A stretch of 64,000 nt of DNA from Acidimicrobiia bacterium (GCA_012960315.1 DUBN01000066.1:18564-82563), one strand, 5' to 3'; shown: positions 20,540 to 29,643, numbered from the stretch's first letter. Program-made: numbers and translations. Notes: a model not told the origin generated them from the sequence alone.

Positions 20540-21262
20540 GTGATTCTGGCCGAGCTAAACGTCTGGCACTCTCGGCCTGCCGTACCGACCCGGCGCGTTG
20601 CTCTAGGCGATGACAATTTGAACTTCGAGCCGACCCCCGGCCCCGGCGGACTGTTGCTCGCCGCGGTGGTCGCAAATTACTCGCAGCAGCTAGATGATGA
20701 TGGAAACGCCGACCTAAACGAACTGCTGAACAAACTTGAAATCGGTGGGCGCATTCCTCAACCGCGACTCCGACACCGCCTGCAACAAGACCGCATTGGG
20801 CTGACCCGTTCAACTCACCGACTTGTCACCCTCGCCAATGGAAATATTTCACTTGAGCTAGCTCCCAGCGATCGCCCGGAGCCACACGTGCTAGCCGCCC
20901 TATATAGGGCAGGTCACGAACCCTCCCCGACGCGTAGAAGCCTGCTCACCTTGTTGCGTTCCGCTCGGCGTTGGCAAGGCCAAGACAGTCGAGATTTGCT
21001 TCGCTATCTAACCGGGGATTCATCGGAGGTTCCCTGGAACGGAAATCAAATTGTCGACCCAGTTGCCTGGGCCCTTGAAGTTTTGGGATTTCCGACGCAA
21101 TCACCTACTGACTTACCCGACTCGCGTTTAGTTCGCCGAACCTTCAGGAAAATGCTCCGCAGCGCCCACCCAGATCACGGTGGAGCAGCGTCAGAAGCCG
21201 GTAGTCGGATTGACGCTTTGACCGCGGCGCGCAATATTTTGCTTGGCCGAAGGAGCGCGTGA
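20540..21262 (+). CDS. Hypothetical protein with a C-terminal J-domain-like helix pair
   Basis: I do not recognise residues 1-180. Residues about 195-240 read RLVRRTFRKMLRSAHPDHGG then a second helix DALTAARNILL, which is the HPD signature and flanking helices of a DnaJ-type J domain, though shorter than usual. If real, it could recruit DnaK through the HPD loop. There is no membrane segment; the N-terminal part has PGPGGLLLAAVVANY and Arg-rich helices. It starts at a GTG and ends within the start region of the oxidase gene, so the two are probably cotranscribed. Confidence 0.7.
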   Translation: MILAELNVWHSRPAVPTRRVALGDDNLNFEPTPGPGGLLLAAVVANYSQQLDDDGNADLNELLNKLEIGGRIPQPRLRHRLQQDRIGLTRSTHRLVTLANGNISLELAPSDRPEPHVLAALYRAGHEPSPTRRSLLTLLRSARRWQGQDSRDLLRYLTGDSSEVPWNGNQIVDPVAWALEVLGFPTQSPTDLPDSRLVRRTFRKMLRSAHPDHGGAASEAGSRIDALTAARNILLGRRSA

Positions 21263-21266
21263 TCTG

Positions 21267-22472
21267 TTGATATCGAATCGAGTTGATCTAGTCGTTATTG
21301 GTGCAGGCATCATTGGGCTCGCGACCGCTCACCGATACATCGTTGAGCATCCCGGGCGATCTGTGCTGGTACTTGAACGAGAACCTGGTGCAGCTTGGCA
21401 TCAGACGGGACGTAATTCCGGAGTACTTCACTCAGGCATCTATTACGCGCCCGGGTCTATGAAAGCCAGACTTGCGGTGTCCGGTCGAAGGGCCATGGTT
21501 GACTTCTGCCAAGCACACGGGATTCAACATGATGTCTGTGGCAAGGTCATCGTGGCGACTCGCCCCGACGAGCTCGACAGATTGCGTGCCCTCCACATTC
21601 GGGCAGGAGAGAATGGCTTGGACGCGGAGCTTATTGATCGCACCCGGCTCACTGAACTTGAACCGAATTGTGCGGGCATCGAGGCCATCCACGTCCCCTC
21701 AACGGGGATAGTTTCCTACGCGGCGGTCTGCGAGGTTCTCAGTCATCAGATCGAAACGGCTGGCGGTGTCGTCAGATACGAAACCAACGTTTTAGGGATA
21801 GAAGACTTTGACGAAGGAGCCCGGATTTCCACGTCAGCCGGCGAAATAATTTCAGGACTAGTTGTTAATTGCGCTGGGCTTCGCTGTGATCAAGTAGCCG
21901 AGATGGTCGGAGCATCTGGTGGGAACCGCATAGTTCCATTTCGAGGCGAATATTTTGAAATAGTTCCCGAACGGTGCGACCTCGTGAACGGTCTGATCTA
22001 CCCCGTGCCGGACCCAAGTTTCCCCTTTTTGGGCGTTCACTTGACTCGAACGATAGATGGAGCAGTACATGCAGGACCGAACGCGGTCTTGGCGTTAGAT
22101 CGAGAGGGCTATCGGTGGCGAGACGTCAGCGCATCGCAAGTCTTTGAACATGTAACGAACAGGGGTTTGTGGAAGTTGGCGCGCAAATACTGGCGTACTG
22201 GCGCGGGAGAAATTTGGCGATCTCTGAGTAAGCAAGCGTTCGTTCGAGCATTGCAGCGACTAGTACCTGAGATCAGAGCACAAGATCTAGAAGCAAGCCC
22301 GGCTGGAGTGCGGGCTCAGGCAATGGACGCAGATGGCCAATTGCTTGATGATTTCGAAATAACACAGGCAAGAAACAGCATGCATGTCCTGAATGCGCCT
22401 AGTCCCGCGGCAACCGCGAGTCTAGAAATCGCAAACCAAATTGTTCAGATGATCGACGCCCGTGAGGGATGA
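21267..22472 (+). CDS. lhgO: L-2-hydroxyglutarate oxidase (LhgO-like FAD oxidoreductase)
   Basis: FAD-dependent DAO-family enzyme that oxidises L-2-hydroxyglutarate to 2-oxoglutarate. The dinucleotide-binding motif is VVIGAGIIGLATA, followed by WHQTGRNSGVLHSGIYY, which is characteristic of LhgO, and later FPFLGVHLTRTIDG and VRAQAMDADG. The start is uncertain: TTG at 21267 lies 11 bases after AAGGAG, and TTG at 21243 is also in frame and would overlap the previous gene by 20 bp. It has about 400 residues, the family length. It converges with the enoyl-CoA hydratase gene with 4 bp between stops. Confidence 0.9.
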   Translation: MISNRVDLVVIGAGIIGLATAHRYIVEHPGRSVLVLEREPGAAWHQTGRNSGVLHSGIYYAPGSMKARLAVSGRRAMVDFCQAHGIQHDVCGKVIVATRPDELDRLRALHIRAGENGLDAELIDRTRLTELEPNCAGIEAIHVPSTGIVSYAAVCEVLSHQIETAGGVVRYETNVLGIEDFDEGARISTSAGEIISGLVVNCAGLRCDQVAEMVGASGGNRIVPFRGEYFEIVPERCDLVNGLIYPVPDPSFPFLGVHLTRTIDGAVHAGPNAVLALDREGYRWRDVSASQVFEHVTNRGLWKLARKYWRTGAGEIWRSLSKQAFVRALQRLVPEIRAQDLEASPAGVRAQAMDADGQLLDDFEITQARNSMHVLNAPSPAATASLEIANQIVQMIDAREG

Positions 22473-22476
22473 ATCT

Positions 22477-23271
22477 CTAACTGTTTTGTGCCCTGCCTCG
22501 ACCTTGAATATCGGCTCTACGTTCAGCAACCTTTCGGGGAGTGAAGCCGGTGCGTTGCAACCATTCCTCACCCATCGACGACTCAAGTGCCCAGCCGTCT
22601 TCAACAGTGACGCCAGAGGTGCGTTCATATGTGTTGATCATTTGTCGTACCCCTTCTTGGTCGTTGGAACAAATGTCTTGAGCTACGGCGTGGACGGTCG
22701 ACATAAGGGACTCGTGGGGTACCACACGGTTGACTAGCCCCCATTCTGCTGCCGTGGCGGCGTCGAGGTAGTTGCCTGTCAAGCTCATTTCTCTGGCGCG
22801 TCGAACGCCGATTGCTTGCGGTAGAAGGACACTCAGCCCCCAACCAGGCATCACACCCACTCGAGCATGGGTATCTGCGAACTTGGCTCTCTCGGACGCG
22901 ATGAGGAAATCGCATGCCAAAGCCAACTCGAGTCCACCGGTTACGGCTACCCCGTTGATGGCACCGATCAGTGGTTTTATCCGTTTAGGGAAAGGACCGC
23001 GAAACGTTGAGGATTGATCTGGATTGATGGTTCCGCCCGATTCGCCGAGTTCTCGAAGATCAAGGCCCGCGCAAAAAGCCGGGTCGTTTCCTGTCAAAAC
23101 CAACACGTTGACTTCGCCATGTTGCTCAAGCGAACGAATGGCTTCTGGAAGCCCCTTCAAGACCTCGCTGCTGAGGGCATTCCGAGTTTCCGGCCGATTC
23201 AAGGTGATCACCCCGACACCTTGGGAAACCTCGCTCAGCACCGTTCCGTTACCGAACTCCGTAGTTGTCAT
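22477..23271 (-). CDS. Enoyl-CoA hydratase/isomerase family protein
   Basis: Crotonase-fold enzyme of 264 residues, probably hydrating enoyl-CoA in fatty acid or related acyl-CoA degradation. It has GVITLNRPETRNALS, the oxyanion-hole region PAFCAGLDLREL, and GAINGVAVTGGLELALACDF. The catalytic-glutamate position GGLELAL is kept. The start is the ATG at 23271 because GGAGGGG lies 7 bases upstream; the frame stays open further upstream but overlaps the promoter side of the divergent hydrolase gene. The exact substrate cannot be told. Confidence 0.9.
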   Translation of the reverse strand: MTTTEFGNGTVLSEVSQGVGVITLNRPETRNALSSEVLKGLPEAIRSLEQHGEVNVLVLTGNDPAFCAGLDLRELGESGGTINPDQSSTFRGPFPKRIKPLIGAINGVAVTGGLELALACDFLIASERAKFADTHARVGVMPGWGLSVLLPQAIGVRRAREMSLTGNYLDAATAAEWGLVNRVVPHESLMSTVHAVAQDICSNDQEGVRQMINTYERTSGVTVEDGWALESSMGEEWLQRTGFTPRKVAERRADIQGRGRAQNS

Positions 23272-23326
23272 GTTTTGTCCCCTCCAGCCAGAGTCGACAC
23301 CTATTCTGCCCCCAGGAGGTATCGCT

Positions 23327-23899
23327 GTGCCGTCGATCGCGGGAGTGGTGTTGTTGCCGGGTGCCGGTGGCACGAAAGAACACCCCACTTTGCGCGCCCT
23401 TGAGGATTCGTTGGCACCGCTTCCTGTAGTCCGGCACGAATTTTCTTACCGACGAGAAGGGAAAAGAACCCCGCCTCGGGCGCCGAAGCTGGTGGCCGAG
23501 CTTTTCGAAGATTGCCAAGAAATATCTACCCAACTTGGCTGTGACCCTGCCGATCTTGTTTTGGGGGGCCGGTCCATGGGAGGGCGAGTCTGTTCGATGG
23601 CGGTAGCGGAGGGCATGTCGGCGGCTGGCCTAATCCTTCTTAGCTATCCGCTGCATCCACCGAGCAAGCCCGACAAACTCCGAGTTGATCACTTTGGTGC
23701 GATCGACGTGCCCTGTCTATTTGTGTCTGGAGATAACGACCCATTCGGCTCACCGACTGAATTCGAACCATACCTTGATCGAATTAACAGCGATGTCTCC
23801 GCGAAATTCCTCAAAGGTGGTCGGCACGACCCATCGAATCGCAGCCAGAGAGAAAACATCGTTGAAGCCGTGAGTGAGTGGCTAGCTGCACTTCCCTAA
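23327..23899 (+). CDS. Alpha/beta hydrolase of the TEX30/KANL3-like family
   Basis: A 190-residue hydrolase. Opening strand VVLLPGAGGTKEHPTL, nucleophile elbow LGGRSMGGRVCSM, then LSYPLHPPSKP, the acid FVSGDNDPFGSP and the histidine GGRHD. This motif order matches the small TEX30/KANL3-like dienelactone-hydrolase relatives, whose substrates are unknown. The GTG at 23327 is preceded by a perfect AGGAGGT at 23314-23320; the frame continues far upstream, but only as the antisense of the hydratase gene, so the short form is chosen. Confidence 0.9.
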   Translation: MPSIAGVVLLPGAGGTKEHPTLRALEDSLAPLPVVRHEFSYRREGKRTPPRAPKLVAELFEDCQEISTQLGCDPADLVLGGRSMGGRVCSMAVAEGMSAAGLILLSYPLHPPSKPDKLRVDHFGAIDVPCLFVSGDNDPFGSPTEFEPYLDRINSDVSAKFLKGGRHDPSNRSQRENIVEAVSEWLAALP

Positions 23900-23918
23900 C
23901 CCGTAACTTTTTGTACGG

Positions 23919-25418
23919 CTAGTCACTGGGTGCGTCCTCTGGGTTTAGCGCCTCTAGCTCCTGTCGAGTGCCTTCGTGAAAGTGTCGCCACACCAAAACT
24001 GCCGCCAATATCGGACCTGCCCAGAGAACAAACATCACTGGTCCAAAAGAACCCCAACGAACTCGCATCCAACCGGCGGCCAGAATGCCGATTGACCCGC
24101 CGACCACGCCGATCGCTCCCACAATCGTCGCAGCCCGCGCTCGGACAGCCGTAGGAAACATCTCAGCTCTATAAACACCCATCGCTGGGAGTAGGCCGCT
24201 GGCCAAGGTGATTGCAGTTAACGCGACGGGCCAAAGAAAAACACCAGAAGAATTAAAGAAAATAGTTGTTAATCCAAGCCCGGCTATGGCTGCTACCACC
24301 ACCACAATTCTTCGCCCTCGTAAATCTGCAACCCGACCTGCCACATATAGACCAATACCTCCTGGAGTTGCAGTAATAACTACGAAGAGGCTGACCTTGA
24401 GAGCGGTGAAATCATGCTCGTCGCGTAAATACTCGTTTCTGAACCAGTCAATGGGTGAGAGAAACAGACCGAGAAGAAAATATGCTCCACCTAGTAAAGC
24501 GATTCGGCGCCAATAGTTTCGTAGCTTTGCTCCGGGAACATGACCTCGAAAGCGCCGGCTCTCGGGTAGTTGTCGAATCGCTCCAGTAGCGACTGGAATC
24601 ATAAGCACCGGGATCAGGAAGATCAGGCGCCACGACCACTCAGCTACACCAGCGATTGGCTGTGCCCAGACAACGAAACCTGCCCCCAGAGCGGCTGACA
24701 TGCCCAGGAGCGATAGCCCCCAGGCTCGACTCCCAGCAGGTAGTTCTTCTAATGCAAAAACCATGACAATCGCTGCGAGAGTCGCGTTAGAGGTTCTCAC
24801 CACCACCAAACAAATGGCGAATATGCCCAGCGATGGGGCAAACGCCGCCGCGCACGAGGCCGCGATCCCAAATCCCATGGCCCACGCGAGTACTCGACGG
24901 CGTCCATGACGATCCGCAATTACGGCGCAAGCTATGGCTAACAGTGTTCCGATCCGTATCAGAGCGCCGAGCACGCCCTGGCTTAACTGATCGACATTGA
25001 ATTCGTCCGCAGCGTAGGTATGAGTCTCTGCTGGCGCGTTGGAGAGAAACCCTGAGAGCACGGCAATCGCGCACAGAGTGGCGAAAATTGTTGTAGCTCG
25101 TTTCCCTAGTCGATCGGGCGCAGCCCAGAACGGTTGAGTTCCGTCGTAGCGGCGGTTGCGTAGAGCATGACGCACTGGCCATCGGAAAAGGACTCCAAAC
25201 CAGGGGACAGACAAGTGGTAGTTGAATTCCTCGGTAACGGTGTGCTTGTTTGAGTCCGACCTGACTTCGAGGGAACGTTCGTAATAGTCGAAAGGACCAT
25301 CAACCAAAGAAAATCGGTCGTCGCCTAGTGCTTTTTCTTCAACAAGGTCGGTCCTTGGGGCACGGACGCGGAGAAGCTCTTGGTCATCTAGATAGTGGAT
25401 GATTTTTAAATGAGCCAC
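23919..25418 (-). CDS. MFS transporter with an N-terminal cytoplasmic extension
   Basis: Major facilitator with about twelve membrane segments, beginning near residue 110 of the chosen frame. Family marks include ADRHGRRRVLAWAMG and ADLRGRRIVVVVA, the repeated loop 2-3 and 8-9 motif. Ahead of the first segment there are ~100 soluble residues (YYERSLEVRSD, then EEFNYHLSVPWFGVLFRWPV) resembling part of an SRPBCC/START-like fold. The GTG start at 25418 is an estimate; the frame runs to 25577 inside murA, which is unlikely to be translated. The substrate is unknown. It diverges from murA with 44 bp between starts. Confidence 0.82.
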   Translation of the reverse strand: MAHLKIIHYLDDQELLRVRAPRTDLVEEKALGDDRFSLVDGPFDYYERSLEVRSDSNKHTVTEEFNYHLSVPWFGVLFRWPVRHALRNRRYDGTQPFWAAPDRLGKRATTIFATLCAIAVLSGFLSNAPAETHTYAADEFNVDQLSQGVLGALIRIGTLLAIACAVIADRHGRRRVLAWAMGFGIAASCAAAFAPSLGIFAICLVVVRTSNATLAAIVMVFALEELPAGSRAWGLSLLGMSAALGAGFVVWAQPIAGVAEWSWRLIFLIPVLMIPVATGAIRQLPESRRFRGHVPGAKLRNYWRRIALLGGAYFLLGLFLSPIDWFRNEYLRDEHDFTALKVSLFVVITATPGGIGLYVAGRVADLRGRRIVVVVAAIAGLGLTTIFFNSSGVFLWPVALTAITLASGLLPAMGVYRAEMFPTAVRARAATIVGAIGVVGGSIGILAAGWMRVRWGSFGPVMFVLWAGPILAAVLVWRHFHEGTRQELEALNPEDAPSD

Positions 25419-25462
25419 GAGAGTGATGTGTCCTTCGCCACTTCGGTGAACATACTGGAGAG

Positions 25463-26710
25463 GTGAAGAGATTCCTTGTGCAGGGAAGTGGACCTTTGAA
25501 TGGGGTCGTTCCCATCGGCGGAGCGAAGAATAGTGCGCTGAAATTGATGGCAGCTTCGTTGTTGGCTGAGGGATCAACTTCCCTCCTCAATGTCCCCGAT
25601 ATCGCTGACGTCGCCATCATGGGTGAGTTGTTGGAAGCGATGGGTGTTCAGATTGAGCGAGTTGGCAATCGCATCGATATTGATGTGCCGGCGGAACTAG
25701 ACCCCGTGGCGCCATACAGCTTGGTCGAGCGGATGCGGGCCTCAATTGTGGTTCTTGGACCTCTGTTAGCGCGACTTGGGCGTGCCAGGGTGGCCATGCC
25801 AGGCGGCGACGACTTCGGTTCACGACCAATTGATATGCATCTTCAGGGCCTAGAGCAGTTAGGTGCGACTTTCTCTCATGAACATGGCGATATCACTGGC
25901 AAAGCCGATCGACTCGTCGGTGCTGAAGTGCTACTTGAATTCCCCTCGGTTGGCGCGACTGAAAACTTAATGATGGCGGCGGTTCTAGCCAGAGGAACAA
26001 CAATTATTGAAAATGCGGCACGTGAGCCTGAGATCACGGATTTAGCAAACTTTCTTTCCCAAATGGGCGCCACGATCGATGGGTTGGGTACGTCTCGTCT
26101 CACAGTCGAAGGTGTTGAAGTTTTGCGGCCGACGACATACACGGTGATCCCAGATCGCGTAGAGGCCGCCACTTTTTTGTCAGCAGTGGCGGTATGTGGG
26201 GGTGAGCTATTACTCAAAGGCGCTCGTTCGGACCACATGGAAATGTTGATTCGCAAACTCCAAGAGATGGGAATGAGTTTGGCGGCTGAGCCATCGGGAC
26301 TGCGGGTTGAAGTTAGGAACCGGCTTAGAGCGGTTGATATTTCGACTCTCCCTTACCCGGGTTTGGCTACCGACTACAAGCCGTTTTTAGTGACGGCTCT
26401 TTGTGTAGCTGAAGGTGCTGGAATGGTGACTGAAAACATTTTCGCCGGCCGATTTCGGTATATAGATGAGTTAGTGCGGATGGGCGCCGAGATTCGGGCT
26501 GAGGGTCGACATGCTGTGGTACGCGGCGTTGAGCGGCTTTCTGGAGCACCTGTGCGAGCTCATGACATCAGGGCCGGAGCTGCCTTAGTGGTCGCCGGGC
26601 TGGCGGCGGAAGGAGAAACCATCATTTCGGATGCGCATCACGTCGATCGGGGATATGAAGATTTGGCCGGTAAACTCTCGTCGGTCGGTGCGCTAGTCAC
26701 GAGGACCTGA
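25463..26710 (+). CDS. murA: UDP-N-acetylglucosamine 1-carboxyvinyltransferase, Asp-type active site
   Basis: Transfers enolpyruvate from PEP to UDP-GlcNAc, the first step of peptidoglycan synthesis. It has 415 residues. The Lys of GGAKNSALKLMAASLL is at position 22. The mobile-loop segment reads VAMPGGDDFGSRPIDMH: the residue aligned with Cys115 of E. coli MurA (LPGGCTIG) is D116. Such a Cys-to-Asp change is known in mycobacterial and chlamydial MurA and blocks fosfomycin alkylation. Other blocks (RMRASIVVLGPLLARLGRA, DRVEAATFL) are normal. GTG start with GGAGAGG upstream; meaB follows after 4 bp. Confidence 0.95.
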   Translation: MKRFLVQGSGPLNGVVPIGGAKNSALKLMAASLLAEGSTSLLNVPDIADVAIMGELLEAMGVQIERVGNRIDIDVPAELDPVAPYSLVERMRASIVVLGPLLARLGRARVAMPGGDDFGSRPIDMHLQGLEQLGATFSHEHGDITGKADRLVGAEVLLEFPSVGATENLMMAAVLARGTTIIENAAREPEITDLANFLSQMGATIDGLGTSRLTVEGVEVLRPTTYTVIPDRVEAATFLSAVAVCGGELLLKGARSDHMEMLIRKLQEMGMSLAAEPSGLRVEVRNRLRAVDISTLPYPGLATDYKPFLVTALCVAEGAGMVTENIFAGRFRYIDELVRMGAEIRAEGRHAVVRGVERLSGAPVRAHDIRAGAALVVAGLAAEGETIISDAHHVDRGYEDLAGKLSSVGALVTRT

Positions 26711-26714
26711 CCTA

Positions 26715-27698
26715 TTGTCCGCGATCCGACCATCCCCGATGAACCGGCTGAGCACAGACCCCGTCGCCTTATTCGAGGCAGCACGCGATGGGCATCGACT
26801 CGCGCTTGCCAGACTGATGTCAATCATTGAGCGCGGAAGCCAAGAAGCACGAACACTTGGAGCCCACACGTTTGCACGAGCCGGCCGCGCTCACACGGTG
26901 GGAATGACGGGGGCTCCAGGTTCAGGGAAATCCACGTTGACTGCGGCGCTCGCGACCGTTGTTCGGGCCATAGACGAGCGGATGGCGATTTTAGCTGTTG
27001 ACCCTTCTTCACCTTTTACCGGAGGCGCAATCCTGGGTGATCGAGTGCGGATGCAAGATCACGTAACTGACGAGGGTATCTATATCCGTTCTATGGCCAC
27101 TCGAGGTCACTTGGGAGGGTTAAGCCTCGCTACTCCACAAGCAGTCCGAGTTCTTGATGCGCTTGGCTGGCCTTGGGTGCTTATCGAAACCGTCGGTGTT
27201 GGCCAGATCGAAGTAGACATAGCAGAAGCTGCTGACACCACTGTGGTTGTTGTGAATCCTGGCTGGGGTGACGCTGTTCAGGCGAACAAGGCTGGCCTAA
27301 TGGAAATCGCCGATATTTTTGTGATTAACAAATCCGATCGCAGAGGCGCAGACGACACCCGTCGTGACATTCAACAGATGCTGGAGCTCTCCTCGTTGGG
27401 TGATTGGGAACCTCCGATCCTCATGACGGTGGGTACCGAGGGTGATGGTGCTCAAGAGCTATGGACCACAATTGGAGAACATCGCTCCTACCTTGAGCAA
27501 AGTGGCGAGCTTTCATCGCGCCGACGTAACCGAATCAAAGCTGAGTTGTTAAAAATTCTGAACTGGAGCCTTGAAGCCCGAGTGCAAAGAGTTTTGGACA
27601 GTCCGAAAAGCGCAGAGCTTCACGAAAAACTGGAGAGCGGGGAGATTGATCCCTATGCAGCAGCGGAGCGTCTTCTCGAAATCGATGAGAGTGACTGA
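26715..27698 (+). CDS. meaB: MeaB/ArgK-type G3E GTPase, chaperone of acyl-CoA mutase
   Basis: P-loop GTPase that protects and reloads B12-dependent methylmalonyl-CoA-type mutases. P-loop GAPGSGKSTL is near residue 64, then AVDPSSPFTGGAILGDRVRM, IRSMATRGHLGGLS, LIETVGVGQIEVDI and the specificity motif NKSD. It has 327 residues. The TTG at 26715 is 4 bp after murA; ATG at 26739 is an alternative start. No mutase gene is in the window. It converges with the next gene, stops 3 bp apart. Confidence 0.92.
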   Translation: MSAIRPSPMNRLSTDPVALFEAARDGHRLALARLMSIIERGSQEARTLGAHTFARAGRAHTVGMTGAPGSGKSTLTAALATVVRAIDERMAILAVDPSSPFTGGAILGDRVRMQDHVTDEGIYIRSMATRGHLGGLSLATPQAVRVLDALGWPWVLIETVGVGQIEVDIAEAADTTVVVVNPGWGDAVQANKAGLMEIADIFVINKSDRRGADDTRRDIQQMLELSSLGDWEPPILMTVGTEGDGAQELWTTIGEHRSYLEQSGELSSRRRNRIKAELLKILNWSLEARVQRVLDSPKSAELHEKLESGEIDPYAAAERLLEIDESD

Positions 27699-27701
27699 GC
27701 G

Positions 27702-28829
27702 CTAGTCAAGTTCATCGCGAGCCAGCGCAAACACTGCTTCTCTCTCGTGCGATGACAGATCGGCATCCAAGAGTCGAAGTTCAGCGGCCTCACGCACACG
27801 AGGTAACACTTCGCTTGCTCCGAACTCCTTCAAGAAAATGTTAGAAAATCGTTTTCTTAACGTTCCGATCAATAATCGGGCAAACCGCCCATCGCGCGAC
27901 GTGCCAGTCCGAAGAATCACGTAAGTGACAGCAGCATCGAACGCTGAAGAGCCGCGGGCCGATCGGCTCCAGTTCAAGACCACTGGACCGCGTGAACTCA
28001 TTTTGATGTTCCCGGGGTGAAGGTCAAGATGCACCACGGACTCCCCTTCGCTTACTCGTTCCCAGTGGGAAGGAGCAGCAACCGTTCCCAGCGCGCGATG
28101 CAGCCTCGCCAAGTTCTTTGCGTGTCTGCTCAGAGTCCAAGGCCTCGACGTGAGATCCTCAAGCATTGTGGGTCCATCTAGGCGTTCCATAACGATCGAT
28201 GAAGGGTCCAGTTGTTGCACGAACACAGGAGCTGGAAAGCCAGTGGAGTTGACAGCGACGAGCGCTTCTGCCTCTCGCGACAGATTCAAGCCTTGAGTGC
28301 TGGTTCGAACTACGTGCTCGGGTCCGTAATGGCGAAGTTCCCATTCCGAACCAATATTTATTAAACCACCGGGCTCCAGACCGAGCCCAGCTTCTTGACG
28401 TTCAATAATGCGCCTTCGGAGTCCCCGCAGATTTCGTTTCCAAATACCGGTCAAAATGGGCTTCGCTACCCGCTCCCCTAATTTGCCGCCAAAGTGCCAT
28501 GGCAATTGGATTGCTTCATCCCAGCAAAATTGAGTCCCCCCCGTGTTGGGGACAAGAGTAAATCGACCGAAACCGGTAACGATTCCTGAGTGTTGGACGC
28601 CCATCACATGACCGGGCTCCCACTCAAGAATTTTCATACGATCGCGGAGTCGAAATGGGCCTACAGGGGTAAGGCAGTCAAATGTGAGTCCAGGGCCTTC
28701 CAAAATTTTTGATGTGATTTCTACGCGTACTGCGTCAATCATCCATTCGCTGTGTTTGGTGACATCGGCTAGATAGGTCCAGACCTCATTTGGAGTTGCC
28801 GGAAGATTAATTACGGCTCGAATTTCCAT
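27702..28829 (-). CDS. SRPBCC domain fused to an APH-like kinase fold
   Basis: Two domains in 375 residues. Residues 1-145 look like an SRPBCC (START/polyketide-cyclase-like) ligand-binding domain: MEIRAVINLPATPNEVWTYLADV, then WEPGHVMGVQHSG. Residues about 160-375 resemble aminoglycoside/choline-type kinases: IVMERLDGPTM (hinge), HLDLHPGN (267-274) as the catalytic loop, then VLNWSRSA where such kinases have an IDW/IDF Asp. That metal-binding Asp is N286 here. The product may bind a small hydrophobic ligand and may be an inactive kinase. It is preceded 26 bp upstream by a methyltransferase gene on the same strand. The function is unknown. Confidence 0.72.
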   Translation of the reverse strand: MEIRAVINLPATPNEVWTYLADVTKHSEWMIDAVRVEITSKILEGPGLTFDCLTPVGPFRLRDRMKILEWEPGHVMGVQHSGIVTGFGRFTLVPNTGGTQFCWDEAIQLPWHFGGKLGERVAKPILTGIWKRNLRGLRRRIIERQEAGLGLEPGGLINIGSEWELRHYGPEHVVRTSTQGLNLSREAEALVAVNSTGFPAPVFVQQLDPSSIVMERLDGPTMLEDLTSRPWTLSRHAKNLARLHRALGTVAAPSHWERVSEGESVVHLDLHPGNIKMSSRGPVVLNWSRSARGSSAFDAAVTYVILRTGTSRDGRFARLLIGTLRKRFSNIFLKEFGASEVLPRVREAAELRLLDADLSSHEREAVFALARDELD

Positions 28830-28855
28830 TTATGCCTGTCCCCTTATCGGTAAAG

Positions 28856-29608
28856 TCACGCACGAATCGGAGCGTAGACCGATACATGGCGGTCACTGTT
28901 CTTCGTGAACGGGGTTCGGTGCCAATCTTCCCAACGTTCCAGCAATCTGAGACCATTACGTCCTGCGAAATTGTCAAGCTCACTTGGTGTCCGAACACGG
29001 ATACGCCAAGGACGAAGTGTGATTCCCCCCTCACTAATTTCCACACTCTGGCCACGAATCAGTCTTGATGTCTGTTCTCGAATAGTTATGTTCATCACGG
29101 TTGCATCGGCGATGTGTCGGCACTCGATTCCTCTGGTCGGAAGATCAGGCGAGTTAGATGGCGCAAAAGCTTCAAGTATGAATCGCCCGTTGGGCTTAAG
29201 TCGCTGTCCAACCAGTTCGAGGCAGCTTTCCTGAGCATTCGACGCCACTAGATTAAAAAAGGTGTTGTAAGCACAGAAAATCACTTGGAACGGGCCCGTT
29301 GGCAGCCAGTGAGCCATATCCGCAAGGTGAGTTTCGATCAAATGGGAGCGGTCTCTTCTGGCTAGACGATCCAACATGGCAGAGGAAGAGTCAACACCGG
29401 ATACTGGAGCGCCTGTCGACGCAATCGGTAGAGCAAGGCGTCCCGTTCCGACGCCTAGCTCCAGGATCTTTTTTCCTTGGGCAAGACTCATGATGAACTC
29501 GACTGTGCCGTCGACGTCGGTCACATCTTGATACCAGTCATCATAGATATCAGCGAACCCATCCCCATAAGTTGAACTTTGATAGTTCGGCGTATTGGAT
29601 AGCGCCAC
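28856..29608 (-). CDS. Class I SAM-dependent methyltransferase
   Basis: A 250-residue Rossmann-fold methyltransferase. Motif I is ILELGVGTGRLALPIA, with VSGVDSSSAMLD as the acidic motif II, and the post-motif region QVIFCAYNTFFNLV. The N-terminal region (YGDGFADIYDDWYQD) is typical of the small-molecule group. The substrate cannot be predicted. It lies 26 bp upstream of the SRPBCC-kinase gene, with which it is probably cotranscribed, and diverges from the cysteine desulfurase gene, whose start lies 36 bp away. Confidence 0.88.
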   Translation of the reverse strand: MALSNTPNYQSSTYGDGFADIYDDWYQDVTDVDGTVEFIMSLAQGKKILELGVGTGRLALPIASTGAPVSGVDSSSAMLDRLARRDRSHLIETHLADMAHWLPTGPFQVIFCAYNTFFNLVASNAQESCLELVGQRLKPNGRFILEAFAPSNSPDLPTRGIECRHIADATVMNITIREQTSRLIRGQSVEISEGGITLRPWRIRVRTPSELDNFAGRNGLRLLERWEDWHRTPFTKNSDRHVSVYAPIRA

Positions 29609-29643
29609 GCTGCCACCTCTATTTGGGGCCTAGCCTAAGTGGG

